A DNA stretch of 64,000 bases from Streptomyces sp. NBC_00091. Its GTDB lineage: Bacteria; Actinomycetota; Actinomycetes; Streptomycetales; Streptomycetaceae. A model generated the notes under the pieces. The model had not been told where the DNA came from, ran no database searches, and worked only from the letters and a program-made list of their open reading frames with translations. Shown here one piece after another: positions 56,093 to 64,000 of the stretch. Every line of letters starts with the position of its first letter. Within the stretch, counting starts at the first letter, position 1. The position numbers were made by a program, and so were the translations under genes. The DNA lies in assembly GCF_026343185.1 (NCBI RefSeq), contig NZ_JAPEMA010000001.1, positions 4,588,001 through 4,652,000 of the forward strand. Direction: 5' to 3'.

Positions 56093-59053
56093 ATGAGGCA
56101 CCGCGCGAGATCGATCCTCGCCGCAAGCGCACTCGTCTTCGGAACCACACTCGCCGCACTACCCGCCGCTGCCCAGGCCCGGCCCGCGTCCGGTGCGCCG
56201 TCCGGCGCCGACGAGGTACGGGCCTACGACGCGGACATCACCCGCGAACAGGTCCCGCTCGTCCTCGCCGCCGGCCAGGACGCCCACGAACTCTCCGAGC
56301 GCGCCCCCGAGACCGGGACCGCCAGGGTCGAACTCTTCCTCACCGGGGACCAGGCGAAGGAGCTCGCCGCCCAGGGGGTCAGGCTCGCCGAGCGCAAGAT
56401 CTCCGCCCAGGGACTGGCCCGCGCCAAGGCCGCCGGGGACGGGGTCTTCCGCCCGTACAGCGGCAAGGGCGGCCTCCAGGAGGAGATCCTGCGGACCGCG
56501 CAGGAGCACCCGGGGCTCACCAAGGTCGTCTCCATCGGCAAGACCGTCCAGGGCAAGGACGTCCTCGCCCTCAAGGTCGGCAAGGACGCCGGCAAGACCA
56601 AGGACGGGGACAAGCCGTCCGTGCTGTACATGTCCAACCAGCACGCCCGTGAGTGGATCACCCCCGAGATGACCCGGCGGCTGATGCACCACACCCTCGA
56701 CGGCTACGGCAAGGACGCGCGGATCACGAAGCTGGTGGACTCCAGCGACCTGTGGTTCCTGCTCACCGCCAACCCCGACGGGTACGACTACACCCACTCC
56801 CCGGACGGCAACCGGCTGTGGCGCAAGAACCTGCGCGACAACAACGGCGACGGGAAGATCACCGCCGTCGACGGGGTCGACCCCAACCGGAACTTCGCCT
56901 ACAAGTGGGGCTACGACAACGAGGGTTCCTCCGCGAGCCCGTCGAGCGAGACCTACCGCGGCCCCAAGGCCCAGTCCGAGCCCGAGACCCTCGCCCTCGA
57001 CGCCTTCGAGAAGCGCATCGGCTTCGAGTACGCCATCAACTACCACTCCGCCGCCGAGCTGATCCTCTACGGCGTGGGCTGGCAGGTGGCCACCCCCACC
57101 CCCGACGACGTGGCCTACGAAGCGCTCGCCGGCACCCCCGAGAACCCTGCCGTCCCCGGCTACTACCCGCAGGTCTCCTCCGAGCTCTACACCACCAACG
57201 GCGAGGCCGACGGGCACGCGGCCAATGCCAACGGCATCATGATGTTCACCCCGGAGATGAGCACCTGCCAGACGGCCGCCGCCGTCGACCCGGGCGACCG
57301 GTGGAAGCCCGAGGACTGCCCCTCCATCTTCAACTTCCCGGACGACGAGAAGCTCATCCAGGCGGAGTTCGCCAAGAACATCCCCTTCGCCCTGTCCGTC
57401 GGCGAGAGCGCCGCCCACCCGGACCGGCCCTCCTCGGCCGTCGGCCTGAGCGCCGCCGACTTCACCACGGACCCCTTCACCACCTCCTACGCCGCCCGCG
57501 GCGAGGACCAGGAGGTCGCCGTCACGGCCCGCAAGGCGCTGAAGGACAAGGAGCTCAAGTACCGGATCAACGGCGGCCGTACGCACGACGAGGACCTCAA
57601 GGCCTGGAAGGGCGGCGAGGTCTACGGCGGCGAGGACAACAACTGGTTCGACGAGTACCGGGCCAAGGTGGACGGAGCCAAGCCCGGCGACAAGGTCGAG
57701 GTCTGGTTCACCGGCCGCGACGGCTCCGGCAAGGAGGTCTCCAGCGAGCACTTCACGTACACCGTGGCGCAGCGCCCCCGCGCGGACGTGCTGGTGATCG
57801 CCGAGGAGGGCGCCAAGGCCCAGCACGCCCAGAGCTACGTCGACGCGCTGCGGGCCAACGGGAAGTCCGCCGCCGTGTGGGACGTGGCCACGCAGGGCGT
57901 CCCGCACCACCTCGGGGTGCTCTCGCACTTCCGTACCGCCGTGCACTACACCGGGGCCGGCGCCCCGGGCGGCGAAACCCAGCTCGCCGTGCGCGACTTC
58001 CTCAACGAGGGCGGCTCCCTGATCGAGGCCGGTGAACTGGCGGGCGGCAACGCCAAGGTCGGCCGCGCCGTGACCAACGACTTCAGCCAGTACTACCTCG
58101 GCGCCTACGGCCGGGCCTCGGTCAACGGCCCCGCCGGATTCACCGGCGCGGGCTCCCTCACCGGGGCCAAGGGCGCCCTCGGCGACGCGGCGGGCAATCC
58201 GCTGAACGCCCCCGGGGCCTACACCGTCACCTCCGACACCCTGCCCCCGGCGCAGTTCCCGCAGTTCAAGAGCGCGCAGGCGGGCCAGTACGCCGGGGTC
58301 GTGAACCCGTACGCCCCCTACGCGGGCAGCGGGATGGCCGCGGCCACCCATGACGACGACGACTGGAAGCGCCTCACGCGCACCATCGACCTCACCAAGG
58401 TCGGCGCCGCCGACAAGCCGCAGCTGAAGATGGCCCTCAACTGGAACACCGAGGAGGGCTACGACCACGCGGCCCTGGAGGCCCGTACGGCCGGCGGGGA
58501 CGACTGGACCACACTCCCGGAAGCGGGAGGGCTGAGTTCCGCCACAGTCCCGGCGGAGTGCGGGGCCGGGTTCTTCCTGGGCGGTCACCCGTTCCTGCGC
58601 CGCTACCTCACCCTGGACGCCGGCGGCTGCACCCCCAAGGGCAGCAGCGGAGCGTGGAACAGCTTCACCGGCTCCTCCGGCGGATGGAAGCAGGTCTCCT
58701 TCGACCTGAGCGCCTACGCCGGGAAGACCGTGGAGGTCTCCCTCTCCTACGTCACCGACCCCGGCTCGGGCGGCCGCGGCGTCTTCGCGGACGAGGCGCG
58801 GGTGTCCGTGGGCGGCGCCGACCAGCCCGTCGAGGGCTTCGAGACCTCCCTCGGGACCTGGGCCGCGCAGGCAGGACCTGCCGGAAGTCCCGATGTTCCG
58901 GGCGATTGGTCCAGGACCGGAGAGCTGTTCAAGTCCCATGCGGCGGTCACTACCCGTGACACGGTCCTCCTCGGCTTCGGGCTGGAACACCTGCCCGCGG
59001 CGGCGGACCGCGCCGTTGTCCTCGGCAAGGCCCTGCGGTCCCTGGACCACTGA
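56093..59053 (+). CDS. Secreted M14 zinc carboxypeptidase, large multidomain
   Basis: A 986-residue exported peptidase. Signal peptide ~1-35 (ILAASALVFGTTLAALPAAA). An N-terminal pro-like region precedes the M14 domain (~120-440): NQHAREWITPEMTRR (HxxE zinc ligands), GVDPNRNFAYKWG (substrate-binding Asn-Arg), INYHSAAELILYGVGW (third zinc His) and FTPEMSTCQ. The C-terminal half contains a class-I-glutamine-amidotransferase-like region (LGVLSHFRTAVHYTGAGAPG) and a MAM/Ig-like beta domain (DLSAYAGKTVEVSLSYVTDP). ATG 56093 has AGGGGGG upstream. Digests proteins outside the cell. Confidence 0.92.
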   Translation: MRHRARSILAASALVFGTTLAALPAAAQARPASGAPSGADEVRAYDADITREQVPLVLAAGQDAHELSERAPETGTARVELFLTGDQAKELAAQGVRLAERKISAQGLARAKAAGDGVFRPYSGKGGLQEEILRTAQEHPGLTKVVSIGKTVQGKDVLALKVGKDAGKTKDGDKPSVLYMSNQHAREWITPEMTRRLMHHTLDGYGKDARITKLVDSSDLWFLLTANPDGYDYTHSPDGNRLWRKNLRDNNGDGKITAVDGVDPNRNFAYKWGYDNEGSSASPSSETYRGPKAQSEPETLALDAFEKRIGFEYAINYHSAAELILYGVGWQVATPTPDDVAYEALAGTPENPAVPGYYPQVSSELYTTNGEADGHAANANGIMMFTPEMSTCQTAAAVDPGDRWKPEDCPSIFNFPDDEKLIQAEFAKNIPFALSVGESAAHPDRPSSAVGLSAADFTTDPFTTSYAARGEDQEVAVTARKALKDKELKYRINGGRTHDEDLKAWKGGEVYGGEDNNWFDEYRAKVDGAKPGDKVEVWFTGRDGSGKEVSSEHFTYTVAQRPRADVLVIAEEGAKAQHAQSYVDALRANGKSAAVWDVATQGVPHHLGVLSHFRTAVHYTGAGAPGGETQLAVRDFLNEGGSLIEAGELAGGNAKVGRAVTNDFSQYYLGAYGRASVNGPAGFTGAGSLTGAKGALGDAAGNPLNAPGAYTVTSDTLPPAQFPQFKSAQAGQYAGVVNPYAPYAGSGMAAATHDDDDWKRLTRTIDLTKVGAADKPQLKMALNWNTEEGYDHAALEARTAGGDDWTTLPEAGGLSSATVPAECGAGFFLGGHPFLRRYLTLDAGGCTPKGSSGAWNSFTGSSGGWKQVSFDLSAYAGKTVEVSLSYVTDPGSGGRGVFADEARVSVGGADQPVEGFETSLGTWAAQAGPAGSPDVPGDWSRTGELFKSHAAVTTRDTVLLGFGLEHLPAAADRAVVLGKALRSLDH

Positions 59054-59105
59054 CGTACGACCCCGTTTCCGCTCACGCTGAGTGACAGGACCAAAGTCCC
59101 CGGGT

Positions 59106-59152
59106 CCCTGTGCCGGAGCCACTGGTACAGGGCTTCGCGGGGTTCCCCCCGC
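59106..59152 (+). terminator. Tandem hairpins after M14 gene
   Basis: CCCTGTGCC/GGTACAGGG (59106-59114 with 59124-59132, one wobble) followed at once by GCGGGG-TTCC-CCCCGC (59137-59152). Confidence 0.65.
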
Positions 59153-59210
59153 CAAGCAGGGGGAGTGTCAGGCTCCGACCGATGTCACTCAAAAGCTCAC
59201 AGAGAGGTAG

Positions 59211-60290
<1,080 letters not shown>

Positions 60291-60312
60291 GGCCGTCAGC
60301 GCAAAAGCGTAG

Positions 60313-60384
60313 GGCAAGGCACCACGATGTGAGCACAGGGTCCGCTCGGCGCGATGAGGCGCCGTACGGGCCCTGTTGCTTGCC
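60313..60384 (+). other. 72-nt three-tier stem-loop between gap and pgk
   Basis: Nested stems: GGCAAG/CTTGCC (60313-60318 with 60379-60384), CAGGGTCC/GGGCCCTG (60336-60343 with 60368-60375, one U-G) and GGCGC/GCGCC (60348-60352 with 60359-60363). It fills the centre of the 148-nt gap between two genes read in the same direction. Confidence 0.6.
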
Positions 60385-60438
60385 TCGCCCTCCCCGTCCT
60401 CGCCCTCCGGGTGAAGGTCTCCAAAGGAGTAGGAACAC

Positions 60439-61650
60439 ATGAAGACGATCGACGAACTGCTCGCCGAGGGCGTCGCCGGCAAGCGGGTCTTCGTCCGCGC
60501 CGACCTCAACGTGCCGCTCGCGGGCAGTGAGATCACCGACGACGGCCGGATCCGCGCCGTCCAGCCGACCATCGCCGCGCTCGCCGCGGCGGGCGCCCGC
60601 GTGGTCGTCGCCTCGCACCTGGGCCGCCCCAAGGGCGCCCCGGACCCGGCGTTCTCCCTCGCGCCGGCCGCCAAGCGGCTCGGCGAGCTGCTCGGCGCGG
60701 AGGTGGCCTTCGCCACCGACACCGTCGGCGCCTCCGCGAAGGAGACGGTCGAGGCCCTCACCGACGGCCGGGTCGCCGTCATCGAGAACCTGCGCTTCAA
60801 CGCCGGTGAGACCTCGAAGGACGACGCCGAGCGCGGCGCCTTCGCCGACCAGCTCGCCGAGCTGGCCGACGTCTACGTCGGCGACGGCTTCGGCGCCGTC
60901 CACCGCAAGCACGCCTCGGTGTTCGACCTGCCCGCGCGCCTCCCGCACGCGGCCGGCCACCTCATCGCCACCGAGGTCGGCGTCCTGAAGAAGCTCACCG
61001 CCGACGTCAAGCGCCCCTACGTGGTCGTCCTCGGCGGCGCCAAGGTCTCCGACAAGCTCGCCGTCATCGACGAGCTGCTCGGCAAGGCCGACCGCATCCT
61101 CATCGGCGGCGGCATGGCGTACACCTTCCTCTACGCCAAGGGCTACGAGGTCGGCATCTCCCTGCTTCAGAAGGACCAGGTCGACGTCGTCAAGGAGTAC
61201 ATGCAGCGCGCCGCGGACACCGGTGTCGAACTGGTCCTCCCCGTCGACATCCTGGCCTCCGCGGACTTCCCCGACCTCAAGGGCAAGACCCCGGCCGAGT
61301 TCGTCACCGTCGCCGCGGACAAGATCCCCGCCGACAAGGAGGGCCTGGACATCGGCCCCAGGACGCGTGAGCTGTACGCTTCGAAGATCGCCGACGCCGA
61401 GACCGTCTTCTGGAACGGCCCGGTGGGCGTCTTCGAGCACCCGGACTACGCGGGCGGCACCACCGCCATCGCGCGGGCGCTCGTCAACAGCGGGGCCTTC
61501 ACCGTGGTCGGCGGTGGCGACAGCGCCGCCGCGGTCCGCATCCTCGGCTTCGACGAGAACGCCTTCGGTCACATTTCCACCGGTGGTGGCGCCAGCCTCG
61601 AATACCTCGAGGGCAAGACGCTCCCCGGCCTCGCCGCCCTGGAGGGCTGA
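60439..61650 (+). CDS. pgk: Phosphoglycerate kinase
   Basis: A 403-residue glycolytic kinase making ATP and 3-phosphoglycerate. Visible: RVFVRADLNVPL at the N-terminus, ASHLGRPKGAPD, LRFNAGETSKDD, the hinge VVLGGAKVSDKL, ILIGGGMAYTFL and the nucleotide-binding VVGGGDSAAAVRI near the C-terminus. ATG 60439 has AAGGAG upstream. Seven bases separate it from tpiA, so the two are in one operon. Confidence 0.98.
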   Translation: MKTIDELLAEGVAGKRVFVRADLNVPLAGSEITDDGRIRAVQPTIAALAAAGARVVVASHLGRPKGAPDPAFSLAPAAKRLGELLGAEVAFATDTVGASAKETVEALTDGRVAVIENLRFNAGETSKDDAERGAFADQLAELADVYVGDGFGAVHRKHASVFDLPARLPHAAGHLIATEVGVLKKLTADVKRPYVVVLGGAKVSDKLAVIDELLGKADRILIGGGMAYTFLYAKGYEVGISLLQKDQVDVVKEYMQRAADTGVELVLPVDILASADFPDLKGKTPAEFVTVAADKIPADKEGLDIGPRTRELYASKIADAETVFWNGPVGVFEHPDYAGGTTAIARALVNSGAFTVVGGGDSAAAVRILGFDENAFGHISTGGGASLEYLEGKTLPGLAALEG

Positions 61651-61656
61651 ACCCCT

Positions 61657-62445
61657 ATGACCTCTGTCGCAAACGGCCGCACCCCGCTGATGGCGGGCAA
61701 CTGGAAGATGAACCTCAACCACCTCGAGGCCATCGCCCACGTCCAGAAGCTCGCCTTCGCGCTCGCCGACAAGGACTACGACGCCGTCGACGTCGCGGTG
61801 CTCCCGCCCTTCACCGACCTGCGCTCGGTCCAGACCCTGGTCGACGGCGACAAGCTGAAGATCAAGTACGGCGCCCAGGACATCTCGGCGCAGGACTCCG
61901 GCGCGTACACCGGTGAGATCTCCGGTCCGATGCTGGCGAAGCTGAACTGCACCTTCGTCGCCGTCGGCCACAGCGAGCGCCGCCAGTACCACGGCGAGAC
62001 CGACGAGCTCTGCAACTCCAAGGTCAAGGCCGCCTTCCGCAACGGGATCACCCCGATCCTGTGCGTCGGCGAGGGCCTGGACATCCGCAAGGCCGGCCAG
62101 CAGGTCCCGTACACGCTGGCCCAGCTCGACGGCGGCCTCAAGGACGTCCCGGCCGAGCAGGTCGAGTCCATCGTGATCGCGTACGAGCCCGTCTGGGCGA
62201 TCGGCACCGGCGAGGTCGCCACCCCCGAGGACGCGCAGGAGGTCTGCGGGGCGATCCGCGGCCGCCTCGCCGAGCTGTACTCCCAGGAGCTGGCCGACAA
62301 GGTCCGCATCCAGTACGGCGGCTCGGTCAAGTCCGGCAACATCGCCGCGATCATGGCCCAGCCCGACGTCGACGGCGCCCTGATCGGCGGCGCGGCGCTG
62401 GACACCGACGAGTTCGTCAAGATCGTCCGCTTCCGCGACCAGTGA
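61657..62445 (+). CDS. tpiA: Triose-phosphate isomerase
   Basis: A 262-residue (beta/alpha)8 enzyme interconverting DHAP and glyceraldehyde-3-phosphate. MAGNWKMN (Lys ~18) near the N-terminus, catalytic His in VGHSERRQY, catalytic Glu in [11 protein letters not shown] (loop 6), and YGGSVKSGN phosphate loop. ATG 61657 has GGAGGG upstream, overlapping the end of pgk. Confidence 0.98.
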   Translation: MTSVANGRTPLMAGNWKMNLNHLEAIAHVQKLAFALADKDYDAVDVAVLPPFTDLRSVQTLVDGDKLKIKYGAQDISAQDSGAYTGEISGPMLAKLNCTFVAVGHSERRQYHGETDELCNSKVKAAFRNGITPILCVGEGLDIRKAGQQVPYTLAQLDGGLKDVPAEQVESIVIAYEPVWAIGTGEVATPEDAQEVCGAIRGRLAELYSQELADKVRIQYGGSVKSGNIAAIMAQPDVDGALIGGAALDTDEFVKIVRFRDQ

Positions 62446-62560
62446 GTATGCGGTAGGGCGGATCCGTCGTACCCTTGCGGGGGCCGGGGGCTGCTGACGC
62501 AGCTTGCCGGCCCTCGCTTCCTCCCAGCAGCAGCCGAAAGCCCAGAAAGTAGGAATCGCC

Positions 62561-62797
62561 GTGGTTATGGGGTTCTCGATCGCCCTGATCGTCTTCAGCG
62601 CTCTGCTGATGCTGCTCGTGCTGATGCACAAGGGCAAGGGCGGCGGCCTTTCCGACATGTTCGGCGGCGGCATGCAGTCCTCGGTCGGCGGCTCCTCCGT
62701 GGCGGAGCGCAACCTGGACCGCATCACGGTCGTCATCGGCCTGCTGTGGTTCGCCTGCATCGTCGCGCTCGGCCTGCTCATGAAGTCCAGCACCTGA
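62561..62797 (+). CDS. secG: Preprotein translocase subunit SecG
   Basis: A 78-residue component of the SecYEG channel. Two TM helices (GFSIALIVFSALLMLLVLMH and ITVVIGLLWFACIVALGLLM) flank the conserved KGKGGGLSDMFGGGMQSSV loop. GTG 62561 is chosen with AGTAGGAA upstream; a longer ATG frame at 62504 would add an unlikely hydrophilic N-terminus. Confidence 0.95.
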   Translation: MVMGFSIALIVFSALLMLLVLMHKGKGGGLSDMFGGGMQSSVGGSSVAERNLDRITVVIGLLWFACIVALGLLMKSST

Positions 62798-63008
62798 CGG
62801 TTCCGGCCATTCCGGCGGCCCCGGCCACCGTGACGGCCTTATCCTGAGTGCGGCGTCCTGGTTGCGGAACAAGTGCCTCTGCTCCCCACTCCCTTGTGGG
62901 GATGATCCCTCCGGTTGCTGCACGCGGGTTGGGCTTTACGTAAACTGGGGCGCCCCCAGCGGGTATACCCTCACGCTCGGCGGCACCATCACGCAGGGAG
63001 TTACGACC

Positions 63009-63344
63009 GTGGCAAGTGGCAACGCGATTCGTGGAAGTCGGGTCGGAGCCGGGCCGATGGGCGAGGCCGAGCGCGGCGAATCCGCGCCGCGCCTGCGCAT
63101 CTCCTTCTGGTGCTCGAACGGGCACGAGACGCAGCCGAGCTTCGCCAGCGACGCGCAGGTGCCGGACACCTGGGACTGCCCGCGCTGCGGGTTCCCGGCC
63201 GGCCAGGACCGGGACAACCCGCCCGCGCCGCCGCGCACCGAGCCGTACAAGACGCACCTCGCGTACGTACGCGAGCGCCGCACGGACGCCGACGGCGAGG
63301 CGATCCTCGCCGAGGCCCTCGCCAAGCTCCGGGGCGAGATCTGA
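63009..63344 (+). CDS. RbpA-family RNA polymerase-binding protein (paralogue)
   Basis: A 111-residue protein of the RbpA family (PF13397). [20 protein letters not shown] and [20 protein letters not shown], then CPRCGFPAG: Cys residues (WCS, CPRC) form a zinc site, and [13 protein letters not shown] matches the RbpA 'THWDML.ERR' sigma-binding helix. The sequence differs from the main Streptomyces RbpA (which begins SERALRGTRL), so this is the paralogue found beside pgi. GTG 63009 has AGGGAG upstream. Probably binds RNA polymerase and sigma; role unproven. Confidence 0.85.
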   Translation: MASGNAIRGSRVGAGPMGEAERGESAPRLRISFWCSNGHETQPSFASDAQVPDTWDCPRCGFPAGQDRDNPPAPPRTEPYKTHLAYVRERRTDADGEAILAEALAKLRGEI

Positions 63345-63394
63345 GTCGGGATCCGAGACCCGGCAGACGTCGGGGCCACACTCGAGAGTGACTC

Positions 63395-63437
63395 GGGGCC
63401 CGGCCCGTGGGAGAGCGAATCCCGCGGGCCGGGCCCC
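63395..63437 (+). terminator. Strong terminator after RbpA-family gene
   Basis: An 18-bp stem (63395-63412 with 63420-63437, one U-G) with a 7-nt loop, followed by TTTGTGTG. Confidence 0.85.
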
Positions 63438-63513
63438 TTTGTGTGCGTTGTCCCCCTTCGAATCCCTTAGGTTGGAAGGTGGCGGGGCACAACAGGACGG
63501 AAGAAGTGGGTTG

Positions 63514-64000
63514 ATGTCCGAGATGAACGCAGACAGCCGTACGAGGCTCAACCGGACGCCCGAGTGGATCGCACTCGGCAAGCACCGGGACGAGCTGGGG
63601 CAGACGCATCTGCGGGATCTGTTCGAGACGGATCCGGAGCGGGGAACCGGCTACATCCTGCGGGTCGGGGACCTGCACATCGACTACTCCAAGCACCTCG
63701 TGACCGACGAGACGCTCGCGCTGCTCCGCGAACTGGCGTCGGCCACCGGCGTGGCACGGCTGCGGGACGCCATGTTCCGCGGCGAGAAGATCAACACGAC
63801 CGAGGACCGGGCGGTCCTGCACACCGCGCTGCGCGCTCCCGCGGACGCGGTCGTCGAGGTGGACGGCGAGAACGTCGTCCCCGCGGTGCACGCGGTCCTC
63901 GACAAGATGGCGGCCTTCTCCGACCGGGTCCGGTCGGGGGAGTGGACCGGGTTCACCGGCAAGCGCATCAAGAACGTGGTCAACATCGGGATCGGCGGCT
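63514..64000 (+). CDS. pgi: Glucose-6-phosphate isomerase, N-terminal part (3' end outside window)
   Basis: The last 487 bases encode the first 162 codons of a Pgi protein. N-terminal [20 protein letters not shown], the family segments [38 protein letters not shown] [20 protein letters not shown] and [13 protein letters not shown] (substrate-binding) are clear. ATG 63514 has GGAAGAA upstream. It interconverts glucose-6-phosphate and fructose-6-phosphate; the distal domain lies beyond the window. Confidence 0.95.
   Translation, partial: MSEMNADSRTRLNRTPEWIALGKHRDELGQTHLRDLFETDPERGTGYILRVGDLHIDYSKHLVTDETLALLRELASATGVARLRDAMFRGEKINTTEDRAVLHTALRAPADAVVEVDGENVVPAVHAVLDKMAAFSDRVRSGEWTGFTGKRIKNVVNIGIGG

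Noticed and set aside
56159..59155. A 998-codon frame on the - strand opposite the M14 peptidase
   Set aside because: Shadow frame; Gly/Val/Leu-rich with no motif, while the + strand has signal peptide, zinc ligands and a good SD.
62890..62946. A sigma-R (GGGAAT-N16-18-GTT) promoter for the RbpA-family gene
   Set aside because: GGGGAT occurs at 62898, but the distances to the nearest GTT motifs (9 and 24 bases) do not fit; a weak TAAACT -10 is more likely.

Overview
The window is a very GC-rich chromosomal segment from a Streptomyces (or very close relative). The evidence is the codon bias (third positions almost always G or C), a long chaplin with an LAxTG sorting motif, the sporulation regulator whiA, mycothiol-dependent-type enzymes, an RbpA-family protein, and a core gene order typical of Streptomyces chromosomes (polA, rpsA, coaE, uvrB, uvrA, uvrC, rapZ-yvcK-whiA, gap-pgk-tpiA-secG, pgi). 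polA is cut by the left edge and pgi by the right edge. I saw no tRNA, rRNA, CRISPR array, insertion sequence or prophage.

Layout. 1-13 kb: the 3' end of polA, a DUF4184 membrane protein, a secreted lytic transglycosylase with a Pro/Thr tail, a small protein plus DUF3068 pair, an hrpB helicase behind a methyltransferase, rpsA with a clear promoter and leader, a PAC2-family protein, coaE and a TPR protein with a repetitive linker. 13-24 kb: a membrane-spanning XRE regulator divergent from a secreted protein, a SNF2 helicase/SWIM zinc-finger operon, a HAD-like protein, a two-repeat chaplin, a DUF2293 protein, cupins, a WGR/beta-propeller protein and a uridine-kinase-like protein with a degenerate P-loop. 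24-30 kb: a long palindromic element, pseudouridine breakdown genes (psuG-psuK), an MFS exporter, ogt and a secreted GDPD. 30-36 kb: uvrB, two TerD-family genes, and terC behind a yybP-ykoY-type riboswitch. 36-39 kb: an accessory-looking two-gene unit of unknown function. 39-51 kb: a sugar/acid-type MFS transporter, metallo-hydrolase, mycothiol-type enzyme, uvrA, a divergent oxidoreductase/TetR pair with visible operators, a PfkB kinase, a Rieske lipoprotein, a second XRE regulator, and a papain-like protease with an anchored partner. 51-64 kb: uvrC-rapZ-yvcK-whiA as an overlapping operon, a large M14 carboxypeptidase, then the glycolytic genes gap, pgk, tpiA, secG, an RbpA paralogue and pgi.

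How the genes work together. Nucleotide excision repair (uvrA, uvrB, uvrC) and direct repair (ogt, polA) lie within about 52 kb. Lower glycolysis and protein export (gap-pgk-tpiA-secG-pgi) are clustered with rapZ-yvcK-whiA, which couples cell-wall/carbon status and sporulation. Several secreted or surface proteins (chaplin, transglycosylase, papain-like protease, M14 peptidase, GDPD) point to cell-surface and developmental roles.

The least explained parts are the 36.2-38.8 kb pair (a tail-anchored coiled-coil protein plus a 705-residue protein with a ParB/DGQHR-like GNNR motif), the 24.16-24.31 kb palindromic element, the modular intergenic repeats at 45.2 and 50.7 kb, the GTTCAC operators at 49.0-49.1 kb, and the terC riboswitch, whose closing-stem strand is complementary to the terC ribosome binding site.
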